Shown here: one piece after another, positions 34,760-45,488 of the stretch
How positions within the stretch are numbered: position 1 is the first letter of the stretch
Layout: every line of letters begins with the position of its first letter
NCBI GenBank assembly: GCA_944990035.1
Contig: CALYLX010000097.1
Location: 372,001 to 436,000, forward strand
DNA from: Clitopilus passeckerianus
Taxonomy: Eukaryota > Basidiomycota > Agaricomycetes > Agaricales > Entolomataceae
Reading direction: 5' to 3'
Length of the DNA stretch: 64,000 nucleotides
Made by a program: the position numbers and the translations under genes
The notes under the pieces: model-generated
The model's database searches: none
Told to the model about the DNA's origin: nothing
Seen by the model: the letters and a program-made list of their open reading frames with translations, nothing else

Positions 34760-35510
34760 TACTCGCCCCACTGTTTTGGCTCGAGTCTGCACACAAGAAC
34801 TTTGTCAAGCGCTCAATGTGCTTTGCTTGGATCCAATGGCGACGCCAAACAAACCGACGCCTCCTTCTCTCACAAACTGCTCTCAGTACAGGTATTGACA
34901 GATCTTGGCCTAGCGGCTCTGACCTGTGCAATGCCTGTTGGGAATGGACAGACCCGCCTCGTAAGCCGGCTCTCGTGTGCTTTCGACACACGCTGACGCA
35001 AAAATACGGTTGTTTCTGCCCCTTCACAGGTCACGGCGCCATTCCCATCTGCAACGGCAGTCACGTTATGGATCTACTATCGCGTGGGGCAACGCGAGGA
35101 GGTTATGGCATTAGCGGTTCTGTTGGCGACCGTGGAGCGTTTCGGGACAGTTTTGCAAGTGGCAGGCGTAACGAATCTGGTTTACCAGTACGTAGCCGCG
35201 AATTTGCTTTTGATCACGCTAATACTCATATCTAGGACATCTCAACATTCCTCCGGCTCTCAACATATCACGATACGGGGTTATGACGCCTCTCGATTTC
35301 GATGCTTTACTGCGCACATCCATTCCTCACCAGTTTCTGACCAGGCATGGATCTACCGGTATAGCCCTCTCCCCGCTCGGGTTTGCAGGCTTCTGTCACC
35401 TGTTATCACAACTAACGGTGTCTCCGTCCCTTTCGTACTCACTAGGATTAGGAAACGAACGAGAGATTTTGATATGAGGTTGCACCGTTTTTTGCTTTTA
35501 CTTCCGTAAA
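34760..35510 (+). other. Unresolved coding-like region near Plavaka-2 right end
   Basis: Coding-like stretches appear with plausible introns, for example a donor near 35190 and an acceptor near 35235. One segment reads REEVMALAVLLATVERFGTV (about 35093-35150); a later frame reads TPLDFDALLRTSIPHQF (about 35286). No domain is recognised and I could not find one continuous spliced frame. In Plavaka-1 the equivalent end carries cargo genes, so this may be a decayed or unknown cargo gene. 34301-34759 holds nothing identifiable. Confidence 0.3.
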
Positions 35511-35959
35511 CGGCATTCGTGTCGAACGCGGTGTGATTTTGGCCCCATTTTGTGGAGTTTATCTTGTAACATAGCTAATGTACTTGAGTTGTATTGGTAG
35601 TAGCTTGTGTATAAAATAATGATCTTATCTTTCCGTTACCATTGACCTGCTTAAAACACGAGACGGCAGTCAAGCAGTGCCGATTTCGATGATGGGTTCA
35701 TGAGCCTATGGCAGGCTATCGCACAAAATGAATTCAATAAAATCTATATAAGATTATAGTGGGAAGCATCACACTATGGACCTAGTCGTCTAGCAGCCTA
35801 TTGCTCTTCCGTGGTATTATACACTACTGACGGCTTGCTGAATTGCAGTCCGCTATGAATAACTATGCAAGATTATGGATTTTGATGGCGCCTATGAATT
35901 GACTATGACAGTTGCCCTCAACTACAAGTGTCTAGCGCCGAAATCTGAGTTTGCTGATG

Positions 35960-37395
35960 GAAGGTACCGGGTGAGTTCATTAGTCCAAAGAACATCACCA
36001 TTGGTTCAAATAACCCTCGGTTGGTCTTGAACGCTGCTTTCCATTGGTCACCATCTTTGATGCGGATGTTGTGATATCCCCATCGAATGTCGAGTTTGGT
36101 GAAGACAGTTGCTCCTTTGAGTTTATCGATGAGTTCGCTAGCCAGCGGTAAGGGGTAAGCGTTAGGTATTGTTCCTTCGTTGAGTCGTTGGTAATCCTGA
36201 CATGGTCTCAGGGCTTCCGAGTCTTTCTTTGCAACAAAGAAGAACGGAGATGCTTGTGGGGAGTTGGATTCTCGGATGTATCCTTTGGCTAGATTTTCCT
36301 TGAGAAACTCGTCGAGTTTTTCTTGCTCTAAGGGGCTGAGCGGATAGACCTTGCAGTCTTTTGGCACGAAATCTGTCTTCAGATCTATGGCGTGATCCCA
36401 GGGTCGGCTTGGTGGGAATCGTTCGGATGCTGCTTTCTCAAAGACTTTTCTGTAGTCTTGAAGATAGTCGGGGATGATTTCGTCAAGGGATTTCTTTGGT
36501 TCCTTATCTTCTCGTTTATGTTCCAGAGCTTGCGAAATTGATGTTTTCGCACGTATCCACACCTGCTGTGTGTGGTGTCTGGTTGCTGGATGGTGTGTTA
36601 CCACCGTCTGTCGTATTGTGGTAGTTGGCCTGATTGGCCCGTACACAAGGTAATCCTTTGTGTGTTCCTGCGTAAGTGGGGGTTCCTCCTTGGTGAATAT
36701 TCCGACTGCCGGTTCGTTCTGGCAGTATGCGATGAGAAAATCTTCATTGATCTCTTCTCCGTCTTCGACTATTCGGAAATAGTCGCTAAGTCCTTCTGAT
36801 TTTCCGGGATTCTCTTCGGAACAATCAGGTGCTGGGGTAGGTGGCGTGTTTTCTTCTAGTAGTTGTTCTCGGATGGCTCTCATCCGCTTGATGTCTACTG
36901 CTCGCATCAATGTTTGCGACAGTCGTTGGGTAATGCGTGATTCGTCGATTTCGAGTGTGCCGTCGCTCCACGATATGATTGGATCTACCCGTTTTAGCCA
37001 GGGTAATCCAAAAATCAGGTGGTCTTTCCCGAGTCCAGTGACAAAACATCTTTCCTTGATGATGGCTGTCCCTATCTTGGCAATGACCCAGGTAAAGTGG
37101 GTAATAGTTCCTTGTTTGTTCAGGGTGCCATCAACGTTTCGTGCTGTAATCGGTTGTCGGAGTGGGAGTAGCGGGAGGTGATGTGTCTTGGCAAAGACGG
37201 AGTCGATAAATGACCCTTGCGCTCCAGAGTCAATGAGAGCTTTTGTGCCGGCGATTGTTGTATTTCCATCTAGGGGGTCTTGTAGAGAGATTGGGATACG
37301 CATAGATTCAGCATAAAAATCAGTAGCTACAAGTACACTGGAAATATCAATCGGGCGAGGAAGTACTGACGTCGGCTTTGCAGTCTTCCTCTTTA
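35960..37395 (-). pseudogene. Gypsy pol, 5' piece: protease and first half of RT
   Basis: The frame is open from the gag stop region. The protease motif ALIDSGAQGSFID is at about 37220. RT motifs include SNSPQASPFFFVAKKD (about 36270), CQDYQRLNEGTIPNAYPLPL (about 36180), FTKLDIRWGYHNIRI (about 36090) and MFFGLMNSPGTF. The frame is cut by Plavaka-2 after the Phe codon TTC at 35960-35962 and resumes at 24011. Pol is in the -1 frame relative to gag. Without the insert it would be a normal Gypsy pol. Confidence 0.92.
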
Positions 37396-38451
37396 AAAAC
37401 CCTCAGCCTCTGCTTCGGTGTAGAATTCAGCGGCTTCTTCTTGGGGCATGTCAGCTAGGACTGCTCTGACATATTTGATCAACTCGGCTCCCTTCTCAGG
37501 TTTCTTGTGGAATCGGCTGTCGTTGTTGCTAGGGTAGGTTCTTCCAAAATTCTTCCTTTGAAGACATTGTTGGATCGTGTGACCTTTCTTGGAGCAATAG
37601 TAGCACAAGTTGTTCTTCTTGTGATGTTCTCTTTCCTCCTGGGTGAGGCGGCGTTTGGGTGGATCAGTGGTGAAACGATCAACATCCATAGCCATTGGGT
37701 CTCGGGTTCCAGTAGGTGTTTTGTAAGCACCTTTGACCATATCAGATGTCTTGATGATACGGGTATGTCCCATGATTGTCTTGGCACGTCGCCAGTTGTT
37801 GTCAAACTGGACGGCTTTCTTGACCCAATCGTTGAATGTGGTAGGAGGGGAATCGGAAAAGAGAATTTTCTCTCGGAGTTTGGGGGTAAGTCCTTCCATG
37901 AAGATCTCGATCTTTGCAGTGTCACCGCTGAGATCAGTTCGTGCAAGAATATTCTTGAAGACGGTGACAAATTCGTCAGCTGTCCCATCCTGTCGTAAGG
38001 CTTTGAGTTGGAGAAGTGCGGCAGCTTTGTCGTCGGTAGGGGAAAAGGCTTCTTTGAATTGGCTGATAAATTCAGCGTAGGTGGCTTTCCTTTCAGCTGC
38101 TGAATATTTATCGTGAAATTCTAATCCCCATGCTGCTGCAGTTCCTTCTTTGAGGAAGGATAGGGCGATGCGAATCTTCTTGTCATCTTCGAGTTGGTTG
38201 AGGTTGTTTAGGATGAGGTAGTCTTCAAGTTCCTGAATGAACTTTCTGGTCTTGGATCGGTCTCCGGAGAACGTTTGGGGTTTGGCTCCAATGTCCTTCT
38301 TGTTGTTGTTGTCTTGTGACATTTCGTAGTCGAAATCGAAGTCGGTCTCTGGTTCAATTGTTTCTGCACTGGGGCGCTCCTCTGGCTCAGCTGTGGGGCT
38401 CTCCTCTAGCTGTTGTTGTACTTGGTGTTCTTCTTCTTCCTCTTCGGGCAA
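37393..38451 (-). CDS. Gypsy gag with CCHC zinc knuckle
   Basis: About 352 residues if read from 38451. That first codon is TTG; the first in-frame ATG is at 38322 (MSQDNNNKKD). The frame stays open upstream without ATG to at least about 38860, so the true start is uncertain. The capsid-like region contains KPQTFSGDRSKTRKFIQELE and HDKYSAAERKATYAEFISQF. The nucleocapsid knuckle is CYYCSKKGHTIQQC (C-x2-C-x4-H-x4-C) near 37590. It ends EAEAEGF, TAA at 37393-37395. It forms the virus-like particle in this family. Confidence 0.88.
   Translation of the reverse strand: MPEEEEEEHQVQQQLEESPTAEPEERPSAETIEPETDFDFDYEMSQDNNNKKDIGAKPQTFSGDRSKTRKFIQELEDYLILNNLNQLEDDKKIRIALSFLKEGTAAAWGLEFHDKYSAAERKATYAEFISQFKEAFSPTDDKAAALLQLKALRQDGTADEFVTVFKNILARTDLSGDTAKIEIFMEGLTPKLREKILFSDSPPTTFNDWVKKAVQFDNNWRRAKTIMGHTRIIKTSDMVKGAYKTPTGTRDPMAMDVDRFTTDPPKRRLTQEEREHHKKNNLCYYCSKKGHTIQQCLQRKNFGRTYPSNNDSRFHKKPEKGAELIKYVRAVLADMPQEEAAEFYTEAEAEGF
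37396..37402 (-). promoter_or_regulatory. Candidate -1 ribosomal frameshift heptamer GGGTTTT
   Basis: Read on the minus strand in the gag frame it is G-GGT-TTT, fitting X-XXY-YYZ, directly before the gag stop TAA. Pol lies in the -1 frame and is open from here. The fit is by sequence pattern only; no stem-loop was tested. Confidence 0.55.
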
Positions 38452-38920
38452 GACAGAAGCGCTGGTAGACGGGACTAGTGATGGGTTCCTGGATATTGCT
38501 GTGGGTAATGGTGCGAAGCGTCGCTGTTCCTCCTCGTCTACTTCAATGTCGTGTTCTCGTTGAGCTCGGACAATAGCAGGGGTCTTATGAGGTCGTTCAG
38601 GGGTAGGGAAGTCTAGAGCGTGGAAGTGTCTGTTTTCAACGGCAACGGTGGTGAATGTGAATTTGCCAAGGGAGAGAGAGGCGTAGCTCCAGCGGTTATT
38701 GTTGTGATTAAAACCGCAGTAGCTTCCGTTGGTGAACTTGTAGACGTTGTTGGTTCCTTCTACTAGAGTGGTATTTCGTGGCGGGTGGTCTGCCCTGTGT
38801 ACGACCGTGGTGACTGAGTGGTAGCCGCAACGGCAATCGGCCTGTTGCGTGCTTCTGCTGTGTTGTCGTGGGGTGGGCCTGCGCTAACAATGAGCGGGCC
38901 TTCTGAACAGCTTGACCTTT
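38452..38920 (-). other. Gypsy 5' leader between LTR and gag
   Basis: Leader of about 470 bp. The gag frame is open through most of it without ATG. Right next to the 5' LTR the minus strand reads AAAGGTCAAGCTG, which is not a usual tRNA primer-binding site. Confidence 0.5.
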
Positions 38921-39404
38921 TGTTAAGGCAGAGCCTAACAACTTAGGTAATACTGTTTACGCTCGATGTCTTTGATAAACAAAGACAGAGATTTGTCAGC
39001 AGCTGCGGCTGTACTGACGACCTGGTGAGATTGACGAAGCAAGGGACTTAAAGGCGAAGTAGAGAACTAAGCAGTTAGGTAGATTGCCTAGGTCAAGCTG
39101 AGGAGCCTTGACCAAATGGTACAGGTTTATATACCTATCTAGTAGTTCTAAATATAGCACATGCGCAGCATGCTGAGTAAGTAATGAGTCATGCGCAGCA
39201 TGATGAGTAAGTACATGAGTCAGTATGACTCAATGCGAGTCAGAAAGAGTCAGATAAGGTATAAGTCTCTCACGATCGTGAGAGATGCGGAGTAGCATGG
39301 AAAAAGATGAAAAATGCGCAGTGATGCGCAGCATATGTGAGTAATCATGCATAGGTAAGCGGGCCGGGGTATGTAAGGAGAAACATGTAAGCAAAATCAT
39401 AACA
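38921..39404 (-). repeat. Gypsy 5' LTR (484 bp)
   Basis: Same length as the LTR at 20197-20680 and the same sequence as far as I can read. The TGA(G/C)TCA sites are at 39185, 39216 and 39226. As the 5' LTR of a leftward element it should hold the promoter. Confidence 0.93.
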
Positions 39405-39409
39405 CCTAC
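39405..39409. repeat. 5-bp target-site duplication of the Gypsy element (right)
   Basis: CCTAC, identical to 20192-20196. It abuts the hAT exon ending at 39410. Confidence 0.92.
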
Positions 39410-41164
39410 AGACTGCTCAACCAAAGGAGCGGGACTAGCAGCAGCGGTGCAGTAACGTGAGTTGAAACAGTTGATGACCATACTTCTTATCTTGCTTATT
39501 GTTGCATCGTCGAATCCATTGTCAGTGAACCACTGAAGTTTGCGGTCGGGACACATAACTATGCCATCAAATATTTAGAAAAATCACAAATCAATCAAGC
39601 CAACATACCCATGGCAATATGGTACATCTCAGCATCACCGGTCAGAACAGAATATTTTTTGAGAAGTAGAAGAGCTGCCTCGGCCGCAATTCGTACAACT
39701 GGCCAGTCATGAAGTTGATTGGCAGTATCGTCTCGAACCATCTTGAGGTTTTCCTCGAGCAGATGAAGCATTGGAATGATTTCAACGACCAATGGGACTT
39801 CAGCTTGAGAGAAAACATTTGTAATTGTTTCAAATTCCTGAAATGTATCAGTATCTGAGAAGATATTTGACATTTAACCTTACTTCAAGAATATCACATA
39901 GAATCTCAGAGAGATCCCATAGCCGGTCGGTTAAAGCATATTTCTTGAGATTGTGGCGTGGAGTAGCAACCAATACCTTTACAATATCCTTGAAGTGAAG
40001 GTGAGATAACAGACAGGCAAAGTCTGAGTTCCACCGTGTTGCGACCCGTCGAGTAAGCTTGGTCTTGTTGCCTTTGATGTCGGGATTCTCAGTAAGAAGT
40101 TTCTCAAACTCTGCTGAAAGAGTTGAAGAATCATTGACCCGCCTTGATAGCCCTGAAACCTGTGCAACCTGTTAGAAATATGCTCAGACTAATAAGTGTG
40201 ATTAATGTCACTTACTCTTGGGAAAAGTTTCAGTGCTTCTTCCTCCTGGGTCTTGGACATAGTGACACCAACTTGTTGCATGTTGAATACAGCCTGGTCA
40301 CGCATAGACCTGATGACAACTTTGTCATGAAGTTTACGCCCTTCATCTTCTTCCTCTTTCTCCTCATCCTCCTCCTCTGCTGCCTCCTCCTCGACTGCAA
40401 GAATGACATCAGGATCATCAGGATCATCTTCACCCTCTTCAACTACAACCTCCTCCTCAACTTCAGGTTCATTGGAAAACTCATCGGTATTTGCAGCTGC
40501 AACTTTGACTGACTTTTTTCGCTTGGGCCGTTTGAAGAAGAACAAGATGAAAATCTACGCAGAGAAATAAGACTTGGTACAGAAGAGCTTAGAATGTATT
40601 CACCTTGGCAATCAAGTTGATGATATGTGCATAACACCGAGCGCGAGCTTTCATTCCCAGGAACTTTCTCAGGTACTTTGGAAGTAACAGAGCGAGCCGA
40701 TCACAATTTGAAGCATTATCCATGCAAATAGTAAACAGCTGTAGACCTTGTATGAGAAAATGAAAGCACTATACAGTTCGAACACTCACGAATTCCTCCA
40801 AGCCAAAACACTGAATGCAGAGGGCAACAACACTCGCCAGGTACTCGCCATCATGGGCTTCGGTGAGGCTATTATGACTTTGGGCATAAGCAGCAGAAGC
40901 CAGAAGAATGAGTAACTTACCGTATGAACTCTAAGACTTGGCGATGAAGTTGCCCACGAGCAACCCAGACGATGACAATACCGAGATAGGATGTAAGGAT
41001 GGGAGCAGTCCATCCATCAAGCACCAGATGGATTGTTGAAGCAAGGCTCAGAAAGTATGAACGAATGTCAAACGCAAGCTCCTTGTAGAGCGTGTTAACA
41101 TCTCGGCTGACGGTAGAGGCAGATGGCACTTCGGTACCAGGACGTAGCATATCGATTTCAGCAA
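39410..41164 (-). pseudogene. hAT transposase, central catalytic piece
   Basis: Several exons read leftward. It begins right at the Plavaka-1 junction with AEIDMLRPGTEVPSASTVSR. Next come the hAT catalytic-domain signature VLDGWTAPILTSYLGIVIVW (about 41010), CMDNASNCDRLALLLPKYLR (about 40700) and ARCYAHIINLIAK (about 40630). A very acidic insert (about 40350-40460) follows, then RRVATRWNSDFACLL (about 40040) and EVPLVVEIIPMLHLL (about 39790). The last exon ends at the splice donor hit by the Gypsy element. No stop was seen in this piece. Confidence 0.88.
41163..41164. repeat. 2-bp target-site duplication of Plavaka-1 (left)
   Basis: AA, repeated at 53672-53673. Excising the element and one AA rejoins the hAT frame as ...DPEY-L-AEID.... 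Confidence 0.78.
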
Positions 41165-42096
41165 CATCAGCATTCCGACAATTTTCTTGGATTTGATTGG
41201 ACGCTCTTAAAATGCTTTTTTGAAGACTTTCAAGTGATTCCAAGCCAATTTTGGCCGTCTGGATTTAAGACAGCTGCTCTTAATTTCAGAGTACATTTGC
41301 TGAAATTCTGCTGGAAATACTATTGAAATCTCTTGGATATCTCACTATTATATAGTGATTTCAGAGTAGTTGAAGTGTAAATGAAACTACTCCTAATAAT
41401 GCACACGTATTTTTGAGTTTATCCCATAACTAACATGCAGAATGATGACTGTTTTTCCAACTAAAACCTTCAACTGTGCTGAGTGGCAACTCCAAATCTC
41501 AGGCTGAGTCCGAGCCCGTATTATTCAAAAACTATTCCTCGTAGTGATCTCCTTATAAACTAGTTAGGTATACATCAATCATCGTGTAACAGCAGGTGCA
41601 AACCAAAGTTGAATCAAAGTTGGTTTCAAGTCACTCAATGGACAGTCCAATCACTCTCAAGACATCCCGAATCTTTACAGAACGTCAATAGCTAAAATAG
41701 AATCACTAAGAACAAATCCAGATGCCTTCAAGATGGAGTACTATCCACCCAGAAGACTACAATTGATATACAGCCGTTGTTCATTTCCAAGCACACCTCA
41801 CTTTCCGACCAAGTAAGACACAAGATCACCCCCCAAGCAGTGCCAAGCAGATTCAAGAACAACGAAAATTATATCAATGGGTATTTAAAGAAGATACAGG
41901 TCATCTAAGAATATGAGAAATTATCAAGATGTATTCAACAGTAACCAAATCATAGAGTTCTAGTGATGAGAGGGGTGGAGAGAATAGACAGGTCACAGGG
42001 TATCCAAGATAACAAAAGCATAGGTAGATGTTCAACAGAAAGCAAGCTAAAGAACTGTCAGAACCCGCAGTGCATCAAACATTTGTTACTCACCTA
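41165..42096. other. Non-coding left end of Plavaka-1 with subterminal motifs
   Basis: AT-rich and without a gene. The first 100 bp hold the terminal repeat and TGAAGACTTTCAAG (about 41221), which recurs as inverted copies at the right end (53574-53610). Confidence 0.6.
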
Positions 42097-45000
42097 TTAA
42101 TCAGAATCAGAATCGGAGTCGAGAACGAAGACAAGGTCGTCGAACGGTCCCGAGGTGCTGCCTGAAGTTCCTGAGGCACCGTTGCTGCTCGAGACGGCAT
42201 TCGCCTTGTCTATAAGAGGCTGCATGACGGCCATGCTATCGAACCCCTTGCGTAAAGCCTGCTTGACCCAGTTGTCCGTTGCTGAACCCCACTTGTTGTA
42301 GTTGAACTCTTCAATCTTGAGGGGGTCAATGGGGGGCTCAGTTGACACTGCATCGGTAACAGCTGCATTGGCGGTGGCGGCATCGGCGAGTATGGGTTCA
42401 ATAGGCTCAGTCTTGACGCCTTTGCGCTTGTTATACGGCTTGAGGGCGGGTTGGTCGTTGTCGATCTTTATTTTCGCCCAATAGCGCACGGCGCGCTGAA
42501 CCTACGCACCTAATATTAGCAGTCAGAGATAAATGATGAGAGGACCATGTACAGCTGCCGTGGCCATGGCAAGGGCGCCAATTGGGGGTTTGTTCGTGAC
42601 CCGCTCCCAGCCGCTGTCGTGTCGCTTGACCCACTTGAAGAAGGCATGGAATGCCTTGATGACGAGGGTCCATGGAAGGGATTGACCCGCTTGACCTATA
42701 CCAATCAAGTTTTTAATGCAAGGGGTAGGGTGGAGACGGTGTACGCACCTCGCCGTCGCTCTTCGTTCGGACACCTCCATAGGCAAAGAGGTTGTTGGCG
42801 AAGAGTCGTTGGGCTTCGGCTTTGCGCTTTGCGTTGGTGGTAGCTCCAATATTGACGAAATGAACCTCGAGGGCCGTGAGGGCGGCGGTGCCGATAGAGC
42901 TGCGCATTTCGCGATATCTTTGGTCACCCTAAGCAGCCGCAAGTCAGTTAAATGTGATAAACTTTAAGAAAAAACAATACCAGAACAAAGGGAACGTCGT
43001 GGATGCCTTTGATAACATAGGTGGCAGCCGGCGTACCCTTGTATGTAAATGCCCAGCACTCGTTCATCACCTCAAGAGTATGGCTATCTTTGATGTTCCA
43101 AGGCCCTGTCATAGTACCAATATACATGGCGAAGTTTGTGACGAAATTGTGCCGCCATTTATCGCGTGAGCCAGGTGGAAGGTCGGCCGTGACATAGTCG
43201 GAGATCTTCTTGTGTTTGACGGGGGATTCAACCTTAACGACGGCCTGGAAGGGAGAACAATTGTCATTTGCGTTACAGCACCGGTTGTAGCACTTACCAC
43301 GCCTGTTACCCGTTTAACACCCTTCACAGGACTGAGACGCGCAGCCTCGCGTTCAGCGAAGTCATCTTCGTCTTCCAAGCCGCCGAAACTAGCTCCAAAG
43401 TTGTCGTTGTCGTCCTCGTTGAATGTGGCGGGTGGTGGTGCAGCTTCTTGCTCTGCTGGCTTTTTGGCGGTAGCTTGCTGCGTTTTGAAAAGCACTTGGG
43501 ATGTGCTTACTACTGCGATACTTGAGTCGAGGTTGCGTTTCTTTGACGTGGTGCCATCGGCGTTGGAGGGAGCTTGCAAGAACGTGCCAGCTTTGTTGGT
43601 TTCTACCTCCGGTGATGGGCGCTTCAAGTTCTTGGCACGAGTCGCGGCTGAATTCTTCCAGGTTTCGGTGAGGCCAGCACCTATCTTCTGCACAGACTTC
43701 GACACTCTATAGTCGCGGATAAAAGCATCCAAGAAGAAAAGGTTCTCGGTCAGCGAAGATTCCATGGGAAAGCAGAGACGTACGGTTTGGTAGGGAGGGA
43801 GGGAGCTTTCTCAATTGCCTTAGACGCAGACGCGCATCAACGATCTGTCAGCACATGGGAACGATTGATCTCACCTTTACCTTGCGTCCAGCGATGATAG
43901 CTTTCTTCAATGCTTCCCTCATGTCTTTCCGCTTATTCTGCTTGGTTGGCTGGGATTTTGTCGCCTTGGTACCTACTACCAATCTGGACTTCTTGGTAGG
44001 CACTTTTTTATGAGCATCCTTGGCTGGTACGACCTCGACCTCGCTGCTGCCATCAACATCCATTACATCGGACTCACTGTCACTTTCGTCGCCGTCTTGG
44101 TCTTCGTCAACATCCATGGTAAAAGCCGGGTCTTCTGAGCTACCCAGCTCTTCAATGCCGTCATCAACAGGCTGGTGATTTGCCTCCTTCGCAATTCGAT
44201 GCGGTTGTCGAGAGGCTGGTTCCTTATCACTGGTGTTCTCCTCGTCAGATCCAGGTATGATTTCTTTGTCACTTCTTTGGACAACAGGCTTCACGGTGGC
44301 GGACTTCTGCCTCTTACGAGCCTCTCGCCTGTCTATTGGAATCTCAATGTCATCTGACTTGTTAACCGCAGGATATTGATCAACAAACTTACGAAAGGGA
44401 TCTACCTCACCATCAGAGGCAGGGACCTCGTCATCTTTGGCAATGTTAGCCTTTGCTCGTGGCTTTGGCCGTACCCGCAGGTTCGTTTTCCCTCCTTGCG
44501 GTTTCCCGTTCTCTTTTCAATTGTAGACAGGCGTCAGAGAGATCAAACAGGCGCTTACATAGCTTACCTGGCAATCCCGAGCCTTTCGCGGCGCTTTCGG
44601 ACCTTTTCTTTGTACCCGGGGAGATCCGCAACGCTGTAAGTTCGTTTAAGCGAAACTTTCTGCTTTTGCTTACCACCTAGGTCTGTTTATAGGATAACTC
44701 TGGTGTTCATGGCGGGCTAACACACCTCTAGCCTTGACGTGGGTACTTGAAGCTTTAACCGGAGTCAAAAGGTCTGGCTGCTCACCCTCATCATCAGATG
44801 ACGGTGGGGTTGGGACACAGAAGCCGCTCGAGCCCATGGTAGCAACGCGCAAGGGCCTGGGCGTAGCTTCACCGTCTTCGGCATCTGAACCAGCTTCGAC
44901 AGCTAGTTCTGCTTCAAAACCTGGCTCAGCTTCAACAGCTGGCGCAGCTGCTGCAGCTACAGGCTGAGCACTCTGTGCAGTTTTTGCAACACCTACGTGC

Positions 45001-45326
45001 CACGTTAGCGGAGCCTTTGGAATGAACACAGCCTACTCACGCTCTTGACGACGAGGAAACGCGCTGTCAGCTTTGTCGTCCTCCTCAACAAGGGCGTCTT
45101 CAAGCTTGGACATTGCTTGAACACCAGCTACGCGCAAAGTTTCCTTTTCCACCTCAAGTTTGGCCTGTTTCGCCCGTTTGTGGGCTAATGCTTTGGCCTC
45201 CGCGTCTCTTGCAGCCTTAGCCTCCGCTCTTGCCTGGCGGGTCGATATTCCAAGCAGGCGAAGGGTGTCGCCGTCTTCACGCTCTTGAGTGGTTCTGCGC
45301 AGACTTTTCTTGCGTTCGTCGGACAT
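42097..45326 (-). CDS. Plavaka-1 accessory gene (possible DUF6532-like C-terminus), intact-looking copy
   Basis: The gene reads leftward from MSDERKKSLRRTTQEREDGD through several short introns. The N-terminal third is Ala/Lys/Glu-rich (likely helical). The middle is Ser/Asp/Glu-rich and basic by turns, with MDVDEDQDGDESDSESDVM near 44080 and several KK/KR clusters that suggest nuclear location. The C-terminal third is folded: NECWAFTYKGTPAATYVIKG (about 43050), RSSIGTAALTALEVHFVNIG (about 42880), FHAFFKWVKRH and PPIGALAMATAAVQRAVRYW (about 42580). Stop at 42097-42099 after SDSDSD. It resembles the accessory gene of Plavaka-2 in layout and in the C-terminal ALAMATAAV...W helix. Function is unknown. 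Confidence 0.68.
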
Positions 45327-45488
45327 GTCAGGAATTCGGCGAGGGTTGGTGGTTTGCTGTCAAGTTGAACTCCGTGGGAGACCAAACAAGGGTTCAATCA
45401 TCGGTGCAGCACCACAAGGGACTTTTTCGGATTGGCTGGACTTGAAAACTTCTTGGATCATCTTTATCCTCTTTCTGTCACCTTGGGC
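45327..45488. promoter_or_regulatory. Divergent promoter region, Plavaka-1
   Basis: A gap of about 160 bp between the starts of the accessory gene and the transposase. The mirror copy is 3211-3372. Evidence is layout only. Confidence 0.45.

Larger units (their letters stand above)
24014..35959. mobile_element. Plavaka-2 DNA transposon, 11.9 kb
   Basis: Its ends are CATCAGCAAA (24014) and TTTGCTGATG (35959), a 10-bp terminal inverted repeat flanked by a 2-bp GA duplication. It holds an intact four-exon Plavaka transposase (28056-31287), a leftward accessory gene (24588-27020), a leftward coiled-coil gene (27254-27853), a tandem array (about 31990-34300) and an unresolved coding-like region (34760-35510). 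The first seven terminal bases equal those of Plavaka-1, but the internal sequence is different. Confidence 0.88.
20197..39404 (-). mobile_element. Ty3/Gypsy chromodomain LTR retrotransposon, interrupted by Plavaka-2
   Basis: Two 484-bp LTRs and a perfect CCTAC duplication bound it. Internal genes run leftward: gag, protease, reverse transcriptase, RNase H, integrase and chromodomain, then two extra open frames before the 3' LTR. Plavaka-2 (24014-35959) splits the reverse transcriptase. Without that insert the element is about 7.3 kb and its gag-pol frames look open, with a single -1 shift between gag and pol. I see no tRNA-type TGG primer-binding site next to the 5' LTR. The matching LTRs imply a recent insertion. 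Confidence 0.93.

Noticed and set aside
38900..38920. tRNA primer-binding site next to the Gypsy 5' LTR
   Set aside because: The sequence AAAGGTCAAGCTG lacks the TGG start complementary to a tRNA CCA end. Self-priming is possible but not shown.
38708..38941. Small leftward frame crossing the 5' LTR edge
   Set aside because: It overlaps the LTR boundary, has no domain and lies in a different frame from gag. It is probably chance.
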